The notes below the pieces were generated by a model. The model was not told the origin of the DNA. It saw only the letters and a program-made list of their open reading frames with translations, and ran no database searches. 64,000 nucleotides of DNA from a bacterium 1xD42-67 (GTDB lineage: Bacteria > Bacillota > Clostridia > Oscillospirales > Oscillospiraceae). The DNA is taken from contig RAYO01000016.1 in NCBI GenBank assembly GCA_003612335.1, positions 25,442-89,441 of the forward strand, read 5' to 3'. The position numbers were made by a program, and so were the translations under genes. Shown in pieces: positions 32,658 through 42,316 of this stretch; within the stretch, counting starts at the first letter, position 1, and every line of letters starts with the position of its first letter.

Positions 32658-33757
32658 TCGTCGAGCGGTTAGAGCTGGGCTCCTTCCGCAGCTACGCCCA
32701 TCTGGAAGCAGAGTTCGACCCCCGGGTCAACCTGATCTATGGGGACAACGCCCAGGGGAAGACCAACCTGCTGGAATCCATCGCCTATCTCTCTGCCGCC
32801 CGGTCCCACCGGGCCCGGTACGACCGGGAGATGATCATGCTGGACATGGGTTCCGCGTTCGTCAAGGGGGGGATCCTCAGCCGGGGGCGGGACTTCGTGC
32901 TGGAGGCCCGCCTCTTCCGGGGCCGGGGCCGGCAGCTCTATTCCAACGGCGTGAAGCTGAAGAGCGCCGGGGAGCTGGCGGGGATCCTGGACACGGTGCT
33001 CTTCTGTCCCGAGGATCTGTCCCTCATCCGAGCGGGGGCGGCGGAGCGGCGGAAGTTCCTCAACGGGGCGATCTGCCAGCTGCGGCCCCGATACGCCCAG
33101 GCCCTGGCGGAGCATGACCGGCTCTATGACCACAAGACCCGGATCCTCCGGGACTGGCCGGAGGACCCCTCTCTCCTCCAGCTGCTGGACGACTTCGATC
33201 TGCGTATGGCCCAGACCGGGTCCATCCTCATCCACTACCGGGCCCACTTCATCAAGCGCCTGCGGGAGCGGGCCCCTGCCATCCACAGGGAGTTCTCCGG
33301 GGGCCGGGAGGAGCTGGGCCTGGAGTATGAGACGGTGTCCACGGTGGAGGATCCCCTGGCCCCGCCTCGGGAGCTGCTCCCCCTCCTGCTGGAGCACCAG
33401 GAGAAGCACCGCAAGGCGGAGATCGACAGCCGGCAGTGTCTGTCCGGCCCCCACAAGGACGATCTGGCCGTCACCATCGGCGGGAGGAGCGCCAAGACCT
33501 ACGCCTCCCAGGGCCAGACCCGCACCGCCGCCCTGTCCCTCAAGCTGGCTCAGCGGGAGATCTTCCAGGAGGAGACCGGGGAGTGGCCCGTCCTCCTGCT
33601 GGACGACGTCCTCTCTGAGCTGGACCCCAGACGGCAGGCCTTCGTCCTCAACCGGATCCGGGGCGGGCAGGTGTTCATCACCTGCTGCGAGGAAGAAAAG
33701 CTGGAGGGCCTGGAGGGGGGCAGGGCCTTCCATATCCACGACGGAAGGCTGGCCTAG
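32654..33757 (+). CDS. recF: DNA replication and repair protein RecF
   Basis: SMC-like ATPase that loads RecA at gaps, 367 residues. Walker [14 protein letters not shown] is at 31-43, the ABC-type signature [11 protein letters not shown] at about 269-279, and Walker [13 protein letters not shown] at about 316-327. Start is GTG, overlapping the yaaA stop (GTGA), a common arrangement. Confidence 0.97.
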   Translation: MIVERLELGSFRSYAHLEAEFDPRVNLIYGDNAQGKTNLLESIAYLSAARSHRARYDREMIMLDMGSAFVKGGILSRGRDFVLEARLFRGRGRQLYSNGVKLKSAGELAGILDTVLFCPEDLSLIRAGAAERRKFLNGAICQLRPRYAQALAEHDRLYDHKTRILRDWPEDPSLLQLLDDFDLRMAQTGSILIHYRAHFIKRLRERAPAIHREFSGGREELGLEYETVSTVEDPLAPPRELLPLLLEHQEKHRKAEIDSRQCLSGPHKDDLAVTIGGRSAKTYASQGQTRTAALSLKLAQREIFQEETGEWPVLLLDDVLSELDPRRQAFVLNRIRGGQVFITCCEEEKLEGLEGGRAFHIHDGRLA

Positions 33758-33766
33758 GAGGAAGGT

Positions 33767-34093
33767 ATGATATTTCTCATGTTTCTCGTCTACTTTTCGA
33801 TCCCGACTCTCCTGGTCTTTGCTGTACAATATTTGTTCTGCCAATGCAGATATGCGGCAGTGAAGCTGATCCCGACCATCGCCGCTTTTGTCTTTCTGGT
33901 CTGGGTCCTTTCTTCACGGAGGGGCCCGCCTGAAGGGACGATAGGCTGCCCCACAGGGGCGGGCATCACCGTATTTTTTGTCGGCGGGATATTCGCAGCT
34001 CTCTTTATCGGGGTCGTCGCAGGGTGGCTCGTATATCTCAGCAGGTCCGGCAGCGGGGAAGGACATAAAAACGAAGGCGAGAGCGAGGGATAG
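33767..34093 (+). CDS. Small hypothetical membrane protein between recF and remB
   Basis: 108 residues with three hydrophobic segments (about 3-25, 33-50 and 66-92) and a charged C-terminus. No motif recognised. The ribosome site AGGAGGAAGG is good. Its composition is less GC-rich than recF or gyrB and it separates recF from remB, which are adjacent in Bacillus, so it may be an insertion into the operon. Function unknown. Confidence 0.7.
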   Translation: MIFLMFLVYFSIPTLLVFAVQYLFCQCRYAAVKLIPTIAAFVFLVWVLSSRRGPPEGTIGCPTGAGITVFFVGGIFAALFIGVVAGWLVYLSRSGSGEGHKNEGESEG

Positions 34094-34098
34094 GCCCC

Positions 34099-34362
34099 AT
34101 GTATCTGCATTTGAGTCGATCTGCCGTCATCCCCGAACGGGATATTTTAGGCATCTTCGACCTGGACAACGCCAGCTGGGCGCACAAGACACGGGAGTTT
34201 CTGGAGCGGGCGGAGGCAGAGGGCCGGACCATCTGGCTCACCGAGGATCTGCCCCGGTCCTTCATCCTGGCGGACAGCCGCTGGGGGGAGCCGGTGGTCT
34301 ACATCTCCCCCCTCTCCTCCGCCACCCTGGCCCACCGGGCGGAGCGAGACGGGTCGGAATAG
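34099..34362 (+). CDS. remB: DUF370 extracellular matrix regulator-like protein (RemB)
   Basis: An 87-residue protein with the DUF370 opening MYLHLSRSAVIPERDILGIFDLD-type sequence (1-23, given as family pattern), matching RemB (YaaB) located between recF and gyrB in Bacillus. RemA/RemB proteins affect matrix gene expression; RemB may bind DNA as a ring, known only from the family. ATG lies 5 bases after the upstream stop. Confidence 0.88.
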   Translation: MYLHLSRSAVIPERDILGIFDLDNASWAHKTREFLERAEAEGRTIWLTEDLPRSFILADSRWGEPVVYISPLSSATLAHRAERDGSE

Positions 34363-34367
34363 ATCAG

Positions 34368-34433
34368 CCTCCCTTGCCAAGGGAGGCGTCCCCCTTGCGG
34401 GGAAAAGGAGCCTTGTCCTGCGGGGGACAAGAT
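34368..34433. repeat. Mosaic palindromic repeat, copy C (short)
   Basis: CCTCCCTTGCCAAGGGAGGC, then GTCCCCCTTGCGGGGAAAAG, then CTTGTCCTGCGGGGGACAAG. The middle part is identical to the minus strand of copy A at 3110-3140. Confidence 0.7.
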
Positions 34434-34467
34434 ATGTTATCAGCCTTAAAAACAAGGAGGTCACGAT

Positions 34468-34872
34468 ATGGGATCCATCGAATATCTGTGGAAGGACCGC
34501 AAGCGTCATCTGGGGCTGCCCCTGTCCTTCACCAAATACAGTTTGAGTGAAGACCGGCTGTTCTGTGAGACCGGCCTGCTCAACATCAAGTCGGATGAAG
34601 TGCTGCTCTATCGGGTGCGGGACCTGCAGCTGAACATCAGTCTGGGCCAGCGGATCTTCGGAGTGGGGACGGTATGCGTCATCTCCTCTGACAAGAGCAT
34701 CCCCCATCTGGACCTGAAGAACATCAAACGGCCCCGGGAGGTGAAGGAGCTGATCCACCGGAACGTGGAGACAGCCAAGGACAAGCGGCGGATGCGCACC
34801 ACCGAGCTGGTGGGAGGCGGCGGGGACGGCTGCCACGACACCGCCGACCTGGAGGATGAGGAACTGGATTGA
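34468..34872 (+). CDS. PH (bPH2/DUF304-like) domain protein
   Basis: A 134-residue soluble protein. The sequence TKYSLSEDRLFCETGLLNIKSDEVLLYRVRDL (about 22-53, in parts) is the pattern of bacterial PH domains of the YdbS/DUF304 class, followed by FGVGTVCVISSDKSIPHLDLKNI. The C-terminus is acidic. No membrane helices, so it is a stand-alone PH domain of unknown ligand. Ribosome site AAGGAGGTCACG. It lies between two repeat elements upstream of gyrB. Confidence 0.75.
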   Translation: MGSIEYLWKDRKRHLGLPLSFTKYSLSEDRLFCETGLLNIKSDEVLLYRVRDLQLNISLGQRIFGVGTVCVISSDKSIPHLDLKNIKRPREVKELIHRNVETAKDKRRMRTTELVGGGGDGCHDTADLEDEELD

Positions 34873-34965
34873 CGCTGCAGGGGCGGCCTTTGGCCGTCCG
34901 CCGCCGGATCGAACGGGCGGGAAATAGGATCTCAGGCGGCCAGAGGCCGCCCCTACAGAATTTCC
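34873..34965. repeat. Pair of GGGGCGG palindromes
   Basis: GCAGGGGCGGCCTTTGGCCG at 34878-34897 and AGGCGGCCAGAGGCCGCCCC at 34935-34954 are inverted partners of the 25855 repeat, facing each other around a 37-base core just upstream of the gyrB ribosome site. Confidence 0.65.
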
Positions 34966-34981
34966 ATCGCGGAGGAAGATT

Positions 34982-36937
34982 ATGTCTGAAGAACTGAATC
35001 AGCTGAACGAACTGAACACCACACAGACCGATCACGAGTATGGCGGATCGGAGATCCAGGTCCTGGAGGGCCTGGAGGCGGTGCGCAAGCGCCCGGGCAT
35101 GTATATCGGATCCACCTCAGAGTCCGGCCTGCACCACCTGGTCTACGAGATCGTGGACAATTCCATCGACGAGGCCCTGGCCGGCCACTGCACCGATATC
35201 ACCGTGACCATCAACCCAGGGAACACCATCACTGTCACCGACAACGGCCGGGGGATCCCGGTGGACATCCAGCCCCAGACGGGCCGCCCCGCCCTGGAGG
35301 TGGTCTTCACCGTCCTCCACGCCGGCGGAAAATTCGGCGGCGGCGGGTATAAGGTCTCCGGCGGCCTCCACGGAGTGGGCGCCAGTGTGGTCAACGCCCT
35401 GTCTGAGTGGCTGGAGGTCCAGGTCCACAAGAACGGGGAGATCTATGAGATGAAGTTCTCCCGGGGAAAGATCACCCAGGAGATGAAGGTGGTGGGCAGG
35501 ACCGACCACACCGGCACTACCGTCACCTTCAAACCAGACCCTGAGATGTTCGACACTCTGGAGTACAGCTATGACACCCTCCACACCCGGATGCGGGAGG
35601 AGGCCTTCCTGAATGCCGGCCTGCGGATCCAGACGGTGGATCTGCGCCCCGGCCAGGAGCAGGAGGACGATATGTGCTATGAGGGGGGCATCCGGGAGTT
35701 CATCACCTTCATCAACCGGAACAAGGACCCTCTCCACAGCGATGTGATCTACATGTCCGGCGCCCGGGAGGACTCCATGGCTGAGATCGCCATGCAGTAC
35801 AACGACGGATATCAGGAGACTATGGCCTCCTTCGCCAACAACGTCCACACCGCTGAGGGAGGGATGCATGAGGAGGGCTTCCGCCGGGCCCTCACCAACG
35901 TGCTCAACGCCTACGGCCGGAAGATCAAGATGCTCAAGGAGGACGAGAAGGTCTCCGGTGACGACTGCCGGGAGGGCCTGTCTGTGGTGATCTCGGTCAA
36001 GCTCACCGAGGCCCAGTTCGAGGGCCAGACCAAGACCAAGCTGGGCAACAGCGAGATGCGCACCTTGGTGAACAACGTCGTCAGCGAGAAGCTGGAGATC
36101 TTCCTGGAGGAGAACCCGTCGGTGGGCCGGGCCATCCTGGATAAAGCCCTCATGGCCAATCGGGCCAGGGAGGCCGCCCGGAAAGCCCGGGAATCGGTGC
36201 GCCGGAAGACCGCCCTGGGGGGCGCGGCCATGCCCGATAAGCTCCGGGACTGCAACGAGGCCGATCCGGAGCTCACCGAGATCTATATCGTCGAGGGCGA
36301 CTCCGCCGGCGGCTCTGCCACCCAGGGGCGGGATTCCCGGTTCCAGGCCATCCTCCCCCTGTGGGGAAAGATGCTCAACGTGGAGAAGGCCCGGGCAGAC
36401 AAGGTATACGGCAACGACAAGCTCACCCCCGTGATCGCCGCCCTGGGGGCGGGGATCGGGGACGACTTCGACCTGAGCAAGCTGCGCTACCACAAGGTCA
36501 TCATCATGGCCGATGCCGACGTGGACGGCGCCCATATCCGTACCCTGCTCCTCACCTTCTTCTTCCGATTCATGCGGCCCCTGATCGAGAACGGTTACGT
36601 CTATTCCGCCGTCCCCCCCCTGTTCAAGCTGACCCGGGGCAAGCAGGTCCGGCTGGCCTTCTCCGAGGAGGAGCGGGACCGGATGTCCGCCGAGCTGCGG
36701 GGGGATAACCCTAACGCCAAGGTGGACATCAGCCGCTTCAAGGGCCTGGGCGAGATGGACCCCCACGAGCTGTGGGAGACTACCATGGATCCGGAGCGCC
36801 GCACCCTGCGCCGCATCGAGCTGGACGACGCCGTCCGGGCCGACGAGACCTTCACCATCCTCATGGGCGAGAAGGTGGAGCCCCGGAAGGAGTTCATCGA
36901 GCGCAACGCCAAATATGCGGTGAATCTGGATTATTAA
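34982..36937 (+). CDS. gyrB: DNA gyrase subunit B
   Basis: ATPase subunit of gyrase, 651 residues. The GHKL ATPase begins around residue 20 with [30 protein letters not shown] (active-site Glu and Asn), DNGRGIPVD, and [13 protein letters not shown]. The TOPRIM domain has [14 protein letters not shown] and [13 protein letters not shown]. Ribosome site GCGGAGGAAGATT. It ends 293 bases before gyrA, a gap filled by a mosaic repeat. Confidence 0.97.
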   Translation: MSEELNQLNELNTTQTDHEYGGSEIQVLEGLEAVRKRPGMYIGSTSESGLHHLVYEIVDNSIDEALAGHCTDITVTINPGNTITVTDNGRGIPVDIQPQTGRPALEVVFTVLHAGGKFGGGGYKVSGGLHGVGASVVNALSEWLEVQVHKNGEIYEMKFSRGKITQEMKVVGRTDHTGTTVTFKPDPEMFDTLEYSYDTLHTRMREEAFLNAGLRIQTVDLRPGQEQEDDMCYEGGIREFITFINRNKDPLHSDVIYMSGAREDSMAEIAMQYNDGYQETMASFANNVHTAEGGMHEEGFRRALTNVLNAYGRKIKMLKEDEKVSGDDCREGLSVVISVKLTEAQFEGQTKTKLGNSEMRTLVNNVVSEKLEIFLEENPSVGRAILDKALMANRAREAARKARESVRRKTALGGAAMPDKLRDCNEADPELTEIYIVEGDSAGGSATQGRDSRFQAILPLWGKMLNVEKARADKVYGNDKLTPVIAALGAGIGDDFDLSKLRYHKVIIMADADVDGAHIRTLLLTFFFRFMRPLIENGYVYSAVPPLFKLTRGKQVRLAFSEEERDRMSAELRGDNPNAKVDISRFKGLGEMDPHELWETTMDPERRTLRRIELDDAVRADETFTILMGEKVEPRKEFIERNAKYAVNLDY

Positions 36938-36942
36938 CAGCT

Positions 36943-37205
36943 CACCAGGAGAGCGCAAAAAGCCTCCTTTTCCCTGCAAGGGGGACGCGATAGCCGTAAG
37001 CGGCAGAGCTGCCAACGGCTGCGCGGTGAAAGGAGGTGCCCCAGTGCGCACACTGGGGCGGAGGATCGCGTTTTGTGAAGCAAAACATACGAAGTAATAC
37101 CTGTTTGCAAAACTTTTTTGCTTTGCACATTTCGCCTGCGGCGAAATACAATCCTCAGTCAGCCTGCGGCTGACAGCTCCTTTCCAAAGGAGCCTTTGGA
37201 GAATA
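36943..37205. repeat. Mosaic palindromic repeat, copy B (gyrB-gyrA gap)
   Basis: Holds CCCCAGTGCGCACACTGGGG, GGATCGCGTTTTG, GCAAAACATACGAAGTAA, AGTCAGCCTGCGGCTGAC and AGCTCCTTT-CCAAAGGAGC. These modules match copy A on its minus strand but in a changed order, and the CTGCAAGGGGGACGCGATAG module has moved. Confidence 0.75.
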
Positions 37206-37230
37206 CCTCTAACAAGGAGGAACACAATAA

Positions 37231-39744
37231 ATGAGCAAAAAACCCCAATACGACCCCGAGGAGATCCGCTATCCGGACCAGAAGATCGTCACCTCTTCTC
37301 TGGTCCCGGAGATGGAGAACTCCTATATCGAATATGCCATGTCGGTGATCGTGGGCCGGGCGCTCCCCGACGTGCGGGACGGCCTGAAGCCCGTCCACCG
37401 GCGGATCCTCTATGCCATGTACGAGGACAACCTGACGGCGGATAAGCCCTTCAAGAAGTCGGCCACCTGCGTGGGCGACGTGCTGGGCCGCTACCATCCC
37501 CACGGAGATCAGAGCGTCTACGACGCCCTGGTCCGGCTGGCCCAGGACTTCTCCATGCGGTATATGCTGGTGGACGGACACGGCAACTTCGGCTCCATCG
37601 ACGGCGACCCCCCGGCGGCCTACCGTTATACCGAGGCGAGGATGTCCAAGCTCTCCGACGAGATGCTCCGAGACATCGAGAAGGACACGGTGGATTGGGA
37701 GCCCAACTTCGACGAGACCCGGAAAGAGCCCCGCACCCTGCCCTCCCGCTTCCCCAACCTGCTGGTGAACGGCTCCAGCGGCATCGCGGTAGGCATGGCC
37801 ACCAACATCCCTCCCCACAATATGCGGGAGGTGATCGATGCCGCTGTCTGCGTGCTGGACGATCCTGAAGCCACCCTGGCCGATCTGATGGAACACATCC
37901 ACGGCCCCGACTTCCCCACCCGGGCCATCATCATGGGCCGGGCGGGCATCCGGGCGGCCTACGCCACCGGCCGGGGCCGGGTGACCATCCGGGCCCGCCA
38001 CGAGTTCGAGGAGTTCGGCAAGGACCGCACCCGAATCGTCATCACCGAGATCCCCTACCAGGTGAACAAGCGGATGCTGATCAAGAGCATGGCCGACCAG
38101 GTGGAGGACAAGCGGCTGGAGGGCATCTCCGACATCCGGGACGAGACCGACCGGAACGGGATGCGTATCGTCATCGAGCTGAAGCGGGACGCCAATCCTC
38201 AGGTGGTGATCAACCGCCTCTTCGCCCAGACCCAGCTCCAGACCACCTTCGCCATCAACATGCTGGCCCTGGTGGAAGTCAACGGCAAGCTCCAGCCCAG
38301 GATCATGTCCCTGAGGCACATTCTGGACGAGTATATCGCCTATCAGGAGCAGGTGATCATCCGTCGGACCAGATATGACCTGAAAAAAGCCCAGGAGCGC
38401 GCCCACCTGCTGGAGGGCCTGCTCATCGCCCAGGACAACATCGACGAGGTCATCCGCATCATCCGCAGCAGCTACGACAACGCCAAAGAGCGGCTGATGG
38501 AGCGCTTTGGGCTGGACGACGTCCAGGCCCAGGCCATTTGCGACATGCGGCTCATCGCCCTCCAGGGGCTGAACCGGGAGAAGCTGGAGGCGGAATATAA
38601 GGAACTGGAGGAGCGGATCGCCTACTTCAACCAGCTGCTGGCCTCCGAGGAGATGCTGCGGGGAGTCCTGAAGGAAGAGCTCACCGCTATCCGGGACAAG
38701 TACGGCGACGACCGGGTCACCGAGATCCAGGACGTGGAGGACGAGATCGACATCGAGGACCTGATCGAGGAGGAGCAGTGCGTCTTCACCCTCACCCAGG
38801 CGGGGTATATCAAGCGCACCCCGGTGAGCGAATACGCCGCCCAGTCCAAGGGGGGGATGGGCAAGAAGGGCATCACCACCCGGGAGGAGGACTATGTGGT
38901 GGATGTGTTCACCGCCTCCACCCACGACTATATCCTTTTCTTCACTGATACCGGCAAGGTATACCGGAAAAAGGGCTATCAGATCCCCGAGAGCGGCAAG
39001 ACAGCCAAGGGCACCAACATCATCAACATCCTCCAGGTGGAGCAGGGGGAGCGGGTGCAGACCATGCTCCACTACCGGGAGCACGAGGGCGAGGAGCTGT
39101 ACCTCTTCATGGTCACCCGCCAGGGCACGGTGAAGCGTCTGCCCGTCCACACCCTGAAAAATCTGCGGAACAACGGAATCCGTGCCCTGCGGCTGGAGGA
39201 GGGGGACGAGCTGGTCTGTGTCCGGGAGACCGACGGGAACAAAAAGATCCTGATCGCCACCCACGACGGCATGGCGGTGTGCTTCGACGAGAACGACGTG
39301 CGGCCCATGGGCCGGGACGCCGTGGGCGTCCGGGGCATCCGCCTCCGGGAGGGGGACTATGTGGTGGGCGCCGCCAGGATGACCGAGGGGCGGACCGTGC
39401 TGTCCATCACCGAGAAGGGCTTTGGAAAGCGCACCCCGGTAGAGGAGTACCGAATCACCAACCGGGGCGGCCTGGGCATCAAGAACTATATGATCACCGA
39501 CAAGACCGGCCCCATCGTGGGGGTCAAGGTGGTGGACGGCTCTGAGGACCTGCTGCTGGTCACCCAGGCGGGGATCCTCATCCGCACCCATGTGGACGCC
39601 ATCCGGATGGCCGGCCGGGCCACCCAGGGCGTGATCGTCATGCGCTTCAAAGAGGAGGGGGACAAGGTGATCTCCCTGGCCCTGGCCGACCGGGAGGATT
39701 GTCTGGATACTGCGGCGGATCCAGAAGAGAAAAACGCCAACTGA
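37231..39744 (+). CDS. gyrA: DNA gyrase subunit A
   Basis: Breakage-rejoining subunit of gyrase, 837 residues. Catalytic Tyr133 lies in [10 protein letters not shown] (E. coli Tyr122). The GyrA box [10 protein letters not shown] is at about 535, marking the C-terminal wrapping domain and gyrase rather than topo IV. In the quinolone region the sequence is [10 protein letters not shown]: Gln94 stands where E. coli has Ser83, and Asp98 (E. coli Asp87) is kept. Ribosome site AACAAGGAGGAAC. An AT-rich foldback follows the gene. Confidence 0.97.
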   Translation: MSKKPQYDPEEIRYPDQKIVTSSLVPEMENSYIEYAMSVIVGRALPDVRDGLKPVHRRILYAMYEDNLTADKPFKKSATCVGDVLGRYHPHGDQSVYDALVRLAQDFSMRYMLVDGHGNFGSIDGDPPAAYRYTEARMSKLSDEMLRDIEKDTVDWEPNFDETRKEPRTLPSRFPNLLVNGSSGIAVGMATNIPPHNMREVIDAAVCVLDDPEATLADLMEHIHGPDFPTRAIIMGRAGIRAAYATGRGRVTIRARHEFEEFGKDRTRIVITEIPYQVNKRMLIKSMADQVEDKRLEGISDIRDETDRNGMRIVIELKRDANPQVVINRLFAQTQLQTTFAINMLALVEVNGKLQPRIMSLRHILDEYIAYQEQVIIRRTRYDLKKAQERAHLLEGLLIAQDNIDEVIRIIRSSYDNAKERLMERFGLDDVQAQAICDMRLIALQGLNREKLEAEYKELEERIAYFNQLLASEEMLRGVLKEELTAIRDKYGDDRVTEIQDVEDEIDIEDLIEEEQCVFTLTQAGYIKRTPVSEYAAQSKGGMGKKGITTREEDYVVDVFTASTHDYILFFTDTGKVYRKKGYQIPESGKTAKGTNIINILQVEQGERVQTMLHYREHEGEELYLFMVTRQGTVKRLPVHTLKNLRNNGIRALRLEEGDELVCVRETDGNKKILIATHDGMAVCFDENDVRPMGRDAVGVRGIRLREGDYVVGAARMTEGRTVLSITEKGFGKRTPVEEYRITNRGGLGIKNYMITDKTGPIVGVKVVDGSEDLLLVTQAGILIRTHVDAIRMAGRATQGVIVMRFKEEGDKVISLALADREDCLDTAADPEEKNAN

Positions 39745-39771
39745 TTTTGTAAATAGAGAAAGGATATCATT

Positions 39772-39912
39772 GCTATAAATGAGCAGATCTGAAAGATGCA
39801 CAAATTTGTCCGTATAGAGAAGACACATGATCTGATCTTCAAATATCTTGTCTCTGCTTAGAAAGCAAAGGACAAAGATCTTGTGTGTATCATGGATCTA
39901 CTCATTTATAGC
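39772..39912. repeat. AT-rich foldback (long imperfect inverted repeat)
   Basis: Outer arms GCTATAAATGAGCAGATC (39772-39789) and GATCTACTCATTTATAGC (39895-39912) are complementary with one mismatch; CACAA/TTGTG extends them. Inside are ATCTTGTC/GACAAAGAT and the hairpin TGCTT-AGA-AAGCA (39855-39867). The whole stretch is far more AT-rich than the flanking gyrA. It could be a MITE-like element or a large terminator. No clean target-site duplication is seen. Confidence 0.6.
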
Positions 39913-40004
39913 TATTTTGTTGAAATTTTCCATAGAATAAAATTGGATCTTGTGGTATGATCCATAAAAGATCAAATGATATTTATTATGATCGTGAGGA
40001 AGTA

Positions 40005-40550
40005 ATGCTGAAAAAAATCATGATCGGAGGAGGACTGAGTTTATGTTTATTTTTGGGGGTGATACTGTATCATCATAAGGAGATCAAACAAGAAGAACAG
40101 GAGGAAAGCCTATCAAAAGAAAATTTATGTGAATCAAAGAATCAGAACGGATATCCAATGAGTAATTTTGGTGTTTCTATCTCAAGTGAAAAGATCATGA
40201 CAAGTGAAACAGAGGTGTTTGAATTTGAAATAAAAAATGAAAGCACTAAGGTGTGGAATTGGAAAAGTGATCTATATTTTGATAAAGAAAAAAACAAGAT
40301 CGAAGCAAATGATTTGGAGATAAAAATCGACGAAATATGGTATCAAGTACCATTTAGAAAAGATGGACCTGAGATGATAAACTTGATAAAACGGGTTTTG
40401 TTTCCTGGCAGCACTACGACTGTTTCCGTTTGTCCAGGCTTTTATCGGAAAATCATTCCGGGAAATTACAGATTTACGATCATTATGTACGATGATGATC
40501 TGTATGAATTTAAGATATCCAGTGAGTTTTTAGTTGTTGAGGAGGAATAA
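40005..40550 (+). CDS. Secreted or membrane-anchored Ig-like (Big_14-type) protein, low GC
   Basis: A 181-residue protein with an N-terminal hydrophobic segment (5-20, MIGGGLSLCLFLGVIL) and a beta-rich domain at about 50-180. The features FEFEIKNESTKVW, WYQVPF and FPGSTTTVSVC...LPGNYRF-type spacing (here IIPGNYRFTI) fit the bacterial Ig-like domain family PF20251, whose members are often small surface proteins in clostridia. Start ATG 40005 follows GTGAGGAAGTA. The gene is AT-rich, rich in AAA and GAA codons and in ATT/TTT, unlike its neighbours, which points to recent acquisition along with the upstream foldback. Confidence 0.65.
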   Translation: MLKKIMIGGGLSLCLFLGVILYHHKEIKQEEQEESLSKENLCESKNQNGYPMSNFGVSISSEKIMTSETEVFEFEIKNESTKVWNWKSDLYFDKEKNKIEANDLEIKIDEIWYQVPFRKDGPEMINLIKRVLFPGSTTTVSVCPGFYRKIIPGNYRFTIIMYDDDLYEFKISSEFLVVEEE

Positions 40551-40700
40551 AGATTATGAAAAAACGCTTTTTATGATAACATATTTTTTGTCTCAATTTA
40601 GCACATACCTGCTGGATCTGCTCCCAAAACTGGCCCAGCATAAAAATTTATAGCATATGGATAGCGGCTCCCGGTCCAGGGGGCGAAGGAGTGAACGTCT

Positions 40701-41156
40701 ATGAAACTAGCCAACGCCCTGTCCCAGCGGTCGGAGCTGCAAACGAGGATCCGCCAGCTGGAGAGCCGGCTGAACAACAACGCCCTGGTCCAGGAGGGGG
40801 AACGGCCCGCCGAGGACCCCATGGAGCTGCTGAAAGAGCTGGACGGGGACTATACCCGGCTGGAGGAGCTGATCTCCGCCATCAACCGCACCAATAATTC
40901 CACCCGGGCGGGGGACGGGACCACCCTGTCCGACCTGCTGGCTAAGCGGGACTGTCTCAAAAGCAAACTGTCCATCCTGCGCGGGTTCCTGGACAGCGCC
41001 AGCGCCCTGGTCCGCCGCCACTCTGTCAGCGAGATCAAGGTGAAGAGCACCGTCAACGTCCGCCAGCTGCAAAAGCAGGTGGACGCCTTGGCCAAGGAGC
41101 TGCGGGAGCTGGAGGAGACCATCCAGGAGAAGAACTGGACCACAGAGCTGATGTGA
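40701..41156 (+). CDS. DIP1984-family (septicolysin-like) protein
   Basis: A 151-residue helical protein beginning MKLANALSQRSELQTRIRQLESRL, with NNALVQEGE at about 25-33, INRTNNST near 61-68, LLAKRDCLKSKL near 80-91 and the ending LQKQVDALAKELRELEETIQEKNW. This order of motifs is the DIP1984/septicolysin family, whose function is not settled in spite of the name. It is cytoplasmic with a long helical hairpin. Ribosome site CGAAGGAGTGAACG. It returns to the high GC of the window after the AT-rich island. Confidence 0.78.
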   Translation: MKLANALSQRSELQTRIRQLESRLNNNALVQEGERPAEDPMELLKELDGDYTRLEELISAINRTNNSTRAGDGTTLSDLLAKRDCLKSKLSILRGFLDSASALVRRHSVSEIKVKSTVNVRQLQKQVDALAKELRELEETIQEKNWTTELM

Positions 41157-41373
41157 GGAGCCTCTCACAGAGGGATATGTGGATCTTGGATACGCGGGAA
41201 GCGGGCGTCAGCTCCGCGCCGGAGCCATCAGGCGTCATGGTAAGCGAACGGGACTTTGCTTGGGTCCGAATCCCAGCTCATCGTCAGGTCCGGTATCATC
41301 ACACCTGTATGTTCACGTCTTCGAGACACTTTTTATCATCACCGGACGCCGGTCTCGCGGGGTGGGTAAGGGG

Positions 41374-41408
41374 AAAAAGGACGCCGCAGAGCGAGAGCTC
41401 TGCGGCGT
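41374..41408 (-). terminator. Intrinsic terminator of the SpoIIQ-like gene
   Basis: Minus strand ACGCCGCAGAGC-TCTC-GCTCTGCGGCGT followed by CCTTTTT: perfect 12-bp stem. Confidence 0.9.
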
Positions 41409-41412
41409 TCCA

Positions 41413-42159
41413 TCATTCCAGATAGTCCCTGGGATCCACCGGCTGGCCGTCTAGGATGGTCTCCAGGTGCAGGTGGGACTCCACCCCCACCTCGGCGATG
41501 GCGGAGGACCCCACGGTGCCCAAGGGCCCGCCGATCTCCACTGTGTCGCCGGCCTCCACGATCACCTCCGGATCCAGGTTGCAGTACCAGGACTGGAGGC
41601 CGCCGCCGTGGTCCACCACCACGGTCGTGCCCATGAGGCCGTCCTGGTAGACCTGGTCCACAGTGCCCGCGCTGATGGACAGCACCTGTACCCCCTGAGC
41701 GGCGGCGATATCCAGCCCGCCGTGGGTCCGCCAGTCTCCCAGGGTGGGGTCCAGAGACAGGACCTCGATGCTGTAGTCCCGGAGCACCGCTCCCCGTACC
41801 GGCCAGGTGAAGACCTTAGACACGGTCCCCTGCTGTTCCGGCTGAGGATCGGGGTCCTTCACCGGCGCCGGGTCGTCCGGCTGGACGATGGGCGTCTGTC
41901 CGGAGACGGGGGGATCCTCCTCCTGGTTTTGGATCGGATCCGGGATGGTGATCGAGGGCCTAGTGTAGCTCTGATCTGGGATGGTGACAGAAGCGTCTCC
42001 CCCTACTGGGGAGGTGTCAGGAACAGTGGAGCCCAAAACGGTCTGGAGCAGGTAATAGCCCGAGATTCCTATGGTGGCGACACACAGGAACAGGACTATG
42101 TAGAAGCCCTTTCCCAGTGCGAAATCGCCCAGCTTTTTCAAAAAGCTCTGGTTTTTCAA
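41413..42159 (-). CDS. spoIIQ: M23 peptidase-fold protein, SpoIIQ-like
   Basis: A single-pass membrane protein of 248 residues with a TM helix at about 17-39 and an extracellular Pro/Asp-rich linker to about 115. A LytM/M23 domain (about 116-248) keeps both zinc motifs, HGGLD (HxxxD) and SHLHLE (HxH). Size, topology and the intact zinc site fit clostridial SpoIIQ, the forespore half of the engulfment channel; Bacillus SpoIIQ has lost a ligand. The start is TTG (42157-42159) behind GGAGGTGG. A sigma-F-like promoter lies just upstream. Alternative: a vegetative murein endopeptidase. Confidence 0.75.
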   Translation of the reverse strand: MKNQSFLKKLGDFALGKGFYIVLFLCVATIGISGYYLLQTVLGSTVPDTSPVGGDASVTIPDQSYTRPSITIPDPIQNQEEDPPVSGQTPIVQPDDPAPVKDPDPQPEQQGTVSKVFTWPVRGAVLRDYSIEVLSLDPTLGDWRTHGGLDIAAAQGVQVLSISAGTVDQVYQDGLMGTTVVVDHGGGLQSWYCNLDPEVIVEAGDTVEIGGPLGTVGSSAIAEVGVESHLHLETILDGQPVDPRDYLE

Positions 42160-42177
42160 AAAACCACCTCCGAAGCC

Positions 42178-42207
42178 TATTGTGGACAGAGCGGAGGCGG
42201 ATCATAC
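42178..42207 (-). promoter_or_regulatory. Candidate sigma-F promoter of the SpoIIQ-like gene
   Basis: Minus strand GTATG (42203-42207), 15 bases, GTCCACAATA (42178-42187); compared with the sigma-F pattern GYATA and GGNRANAHTR it matches 4 of 5 and 8 of 10. The leader would be only about 12 bases, which is a weakness. Confidence 0.4.
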
Positions 42208-42260
42208 ACCGGGGACGAAAAAAATCCCTTCCTCCTCTCTGGTTTTCCAGAGAGGCGAGG

Positions 42261-42289
42261 TTGCAATTTCCACCAAAGGCGGCTATAAT
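42261..42289 (+). promoter_or_regulatory. Sigma-A promoter of lepB
   Basis: TTGCAA (42261-42266), 17 bases, TATAAT (42284-42289). Confidence 0.85.
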
Positions 42290-42316
42290 AGCAAGGATGA
42301 TATCAAGGAAGGAGGG

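Noticed and set aside
35117..37225. Very long antisense frames opposite gyrB, gyrA, dnaA, yidC and the arg genes
   Set aside because: High GC leaves few stop codons in antisense frames; the products are low-complexity (His/Gly/Val/Asp-rich) and lack ribosome sites.
39772..39912. Insertion sequence at the gyrA foldback
   Set aside because: No transposase and no clear target-site duplication; reported only as a foldback repeat.
41260..41276. T-arm-like sequence TTGGGTCCGAATCCCAG, suggesting a tRNA
   Set aside because: The stem and the TCCGAAT loop look right, but no matching acceptor stem, D-arm or seven-base anticodon loop could be drawn around it. At most it is a decayed fragment.
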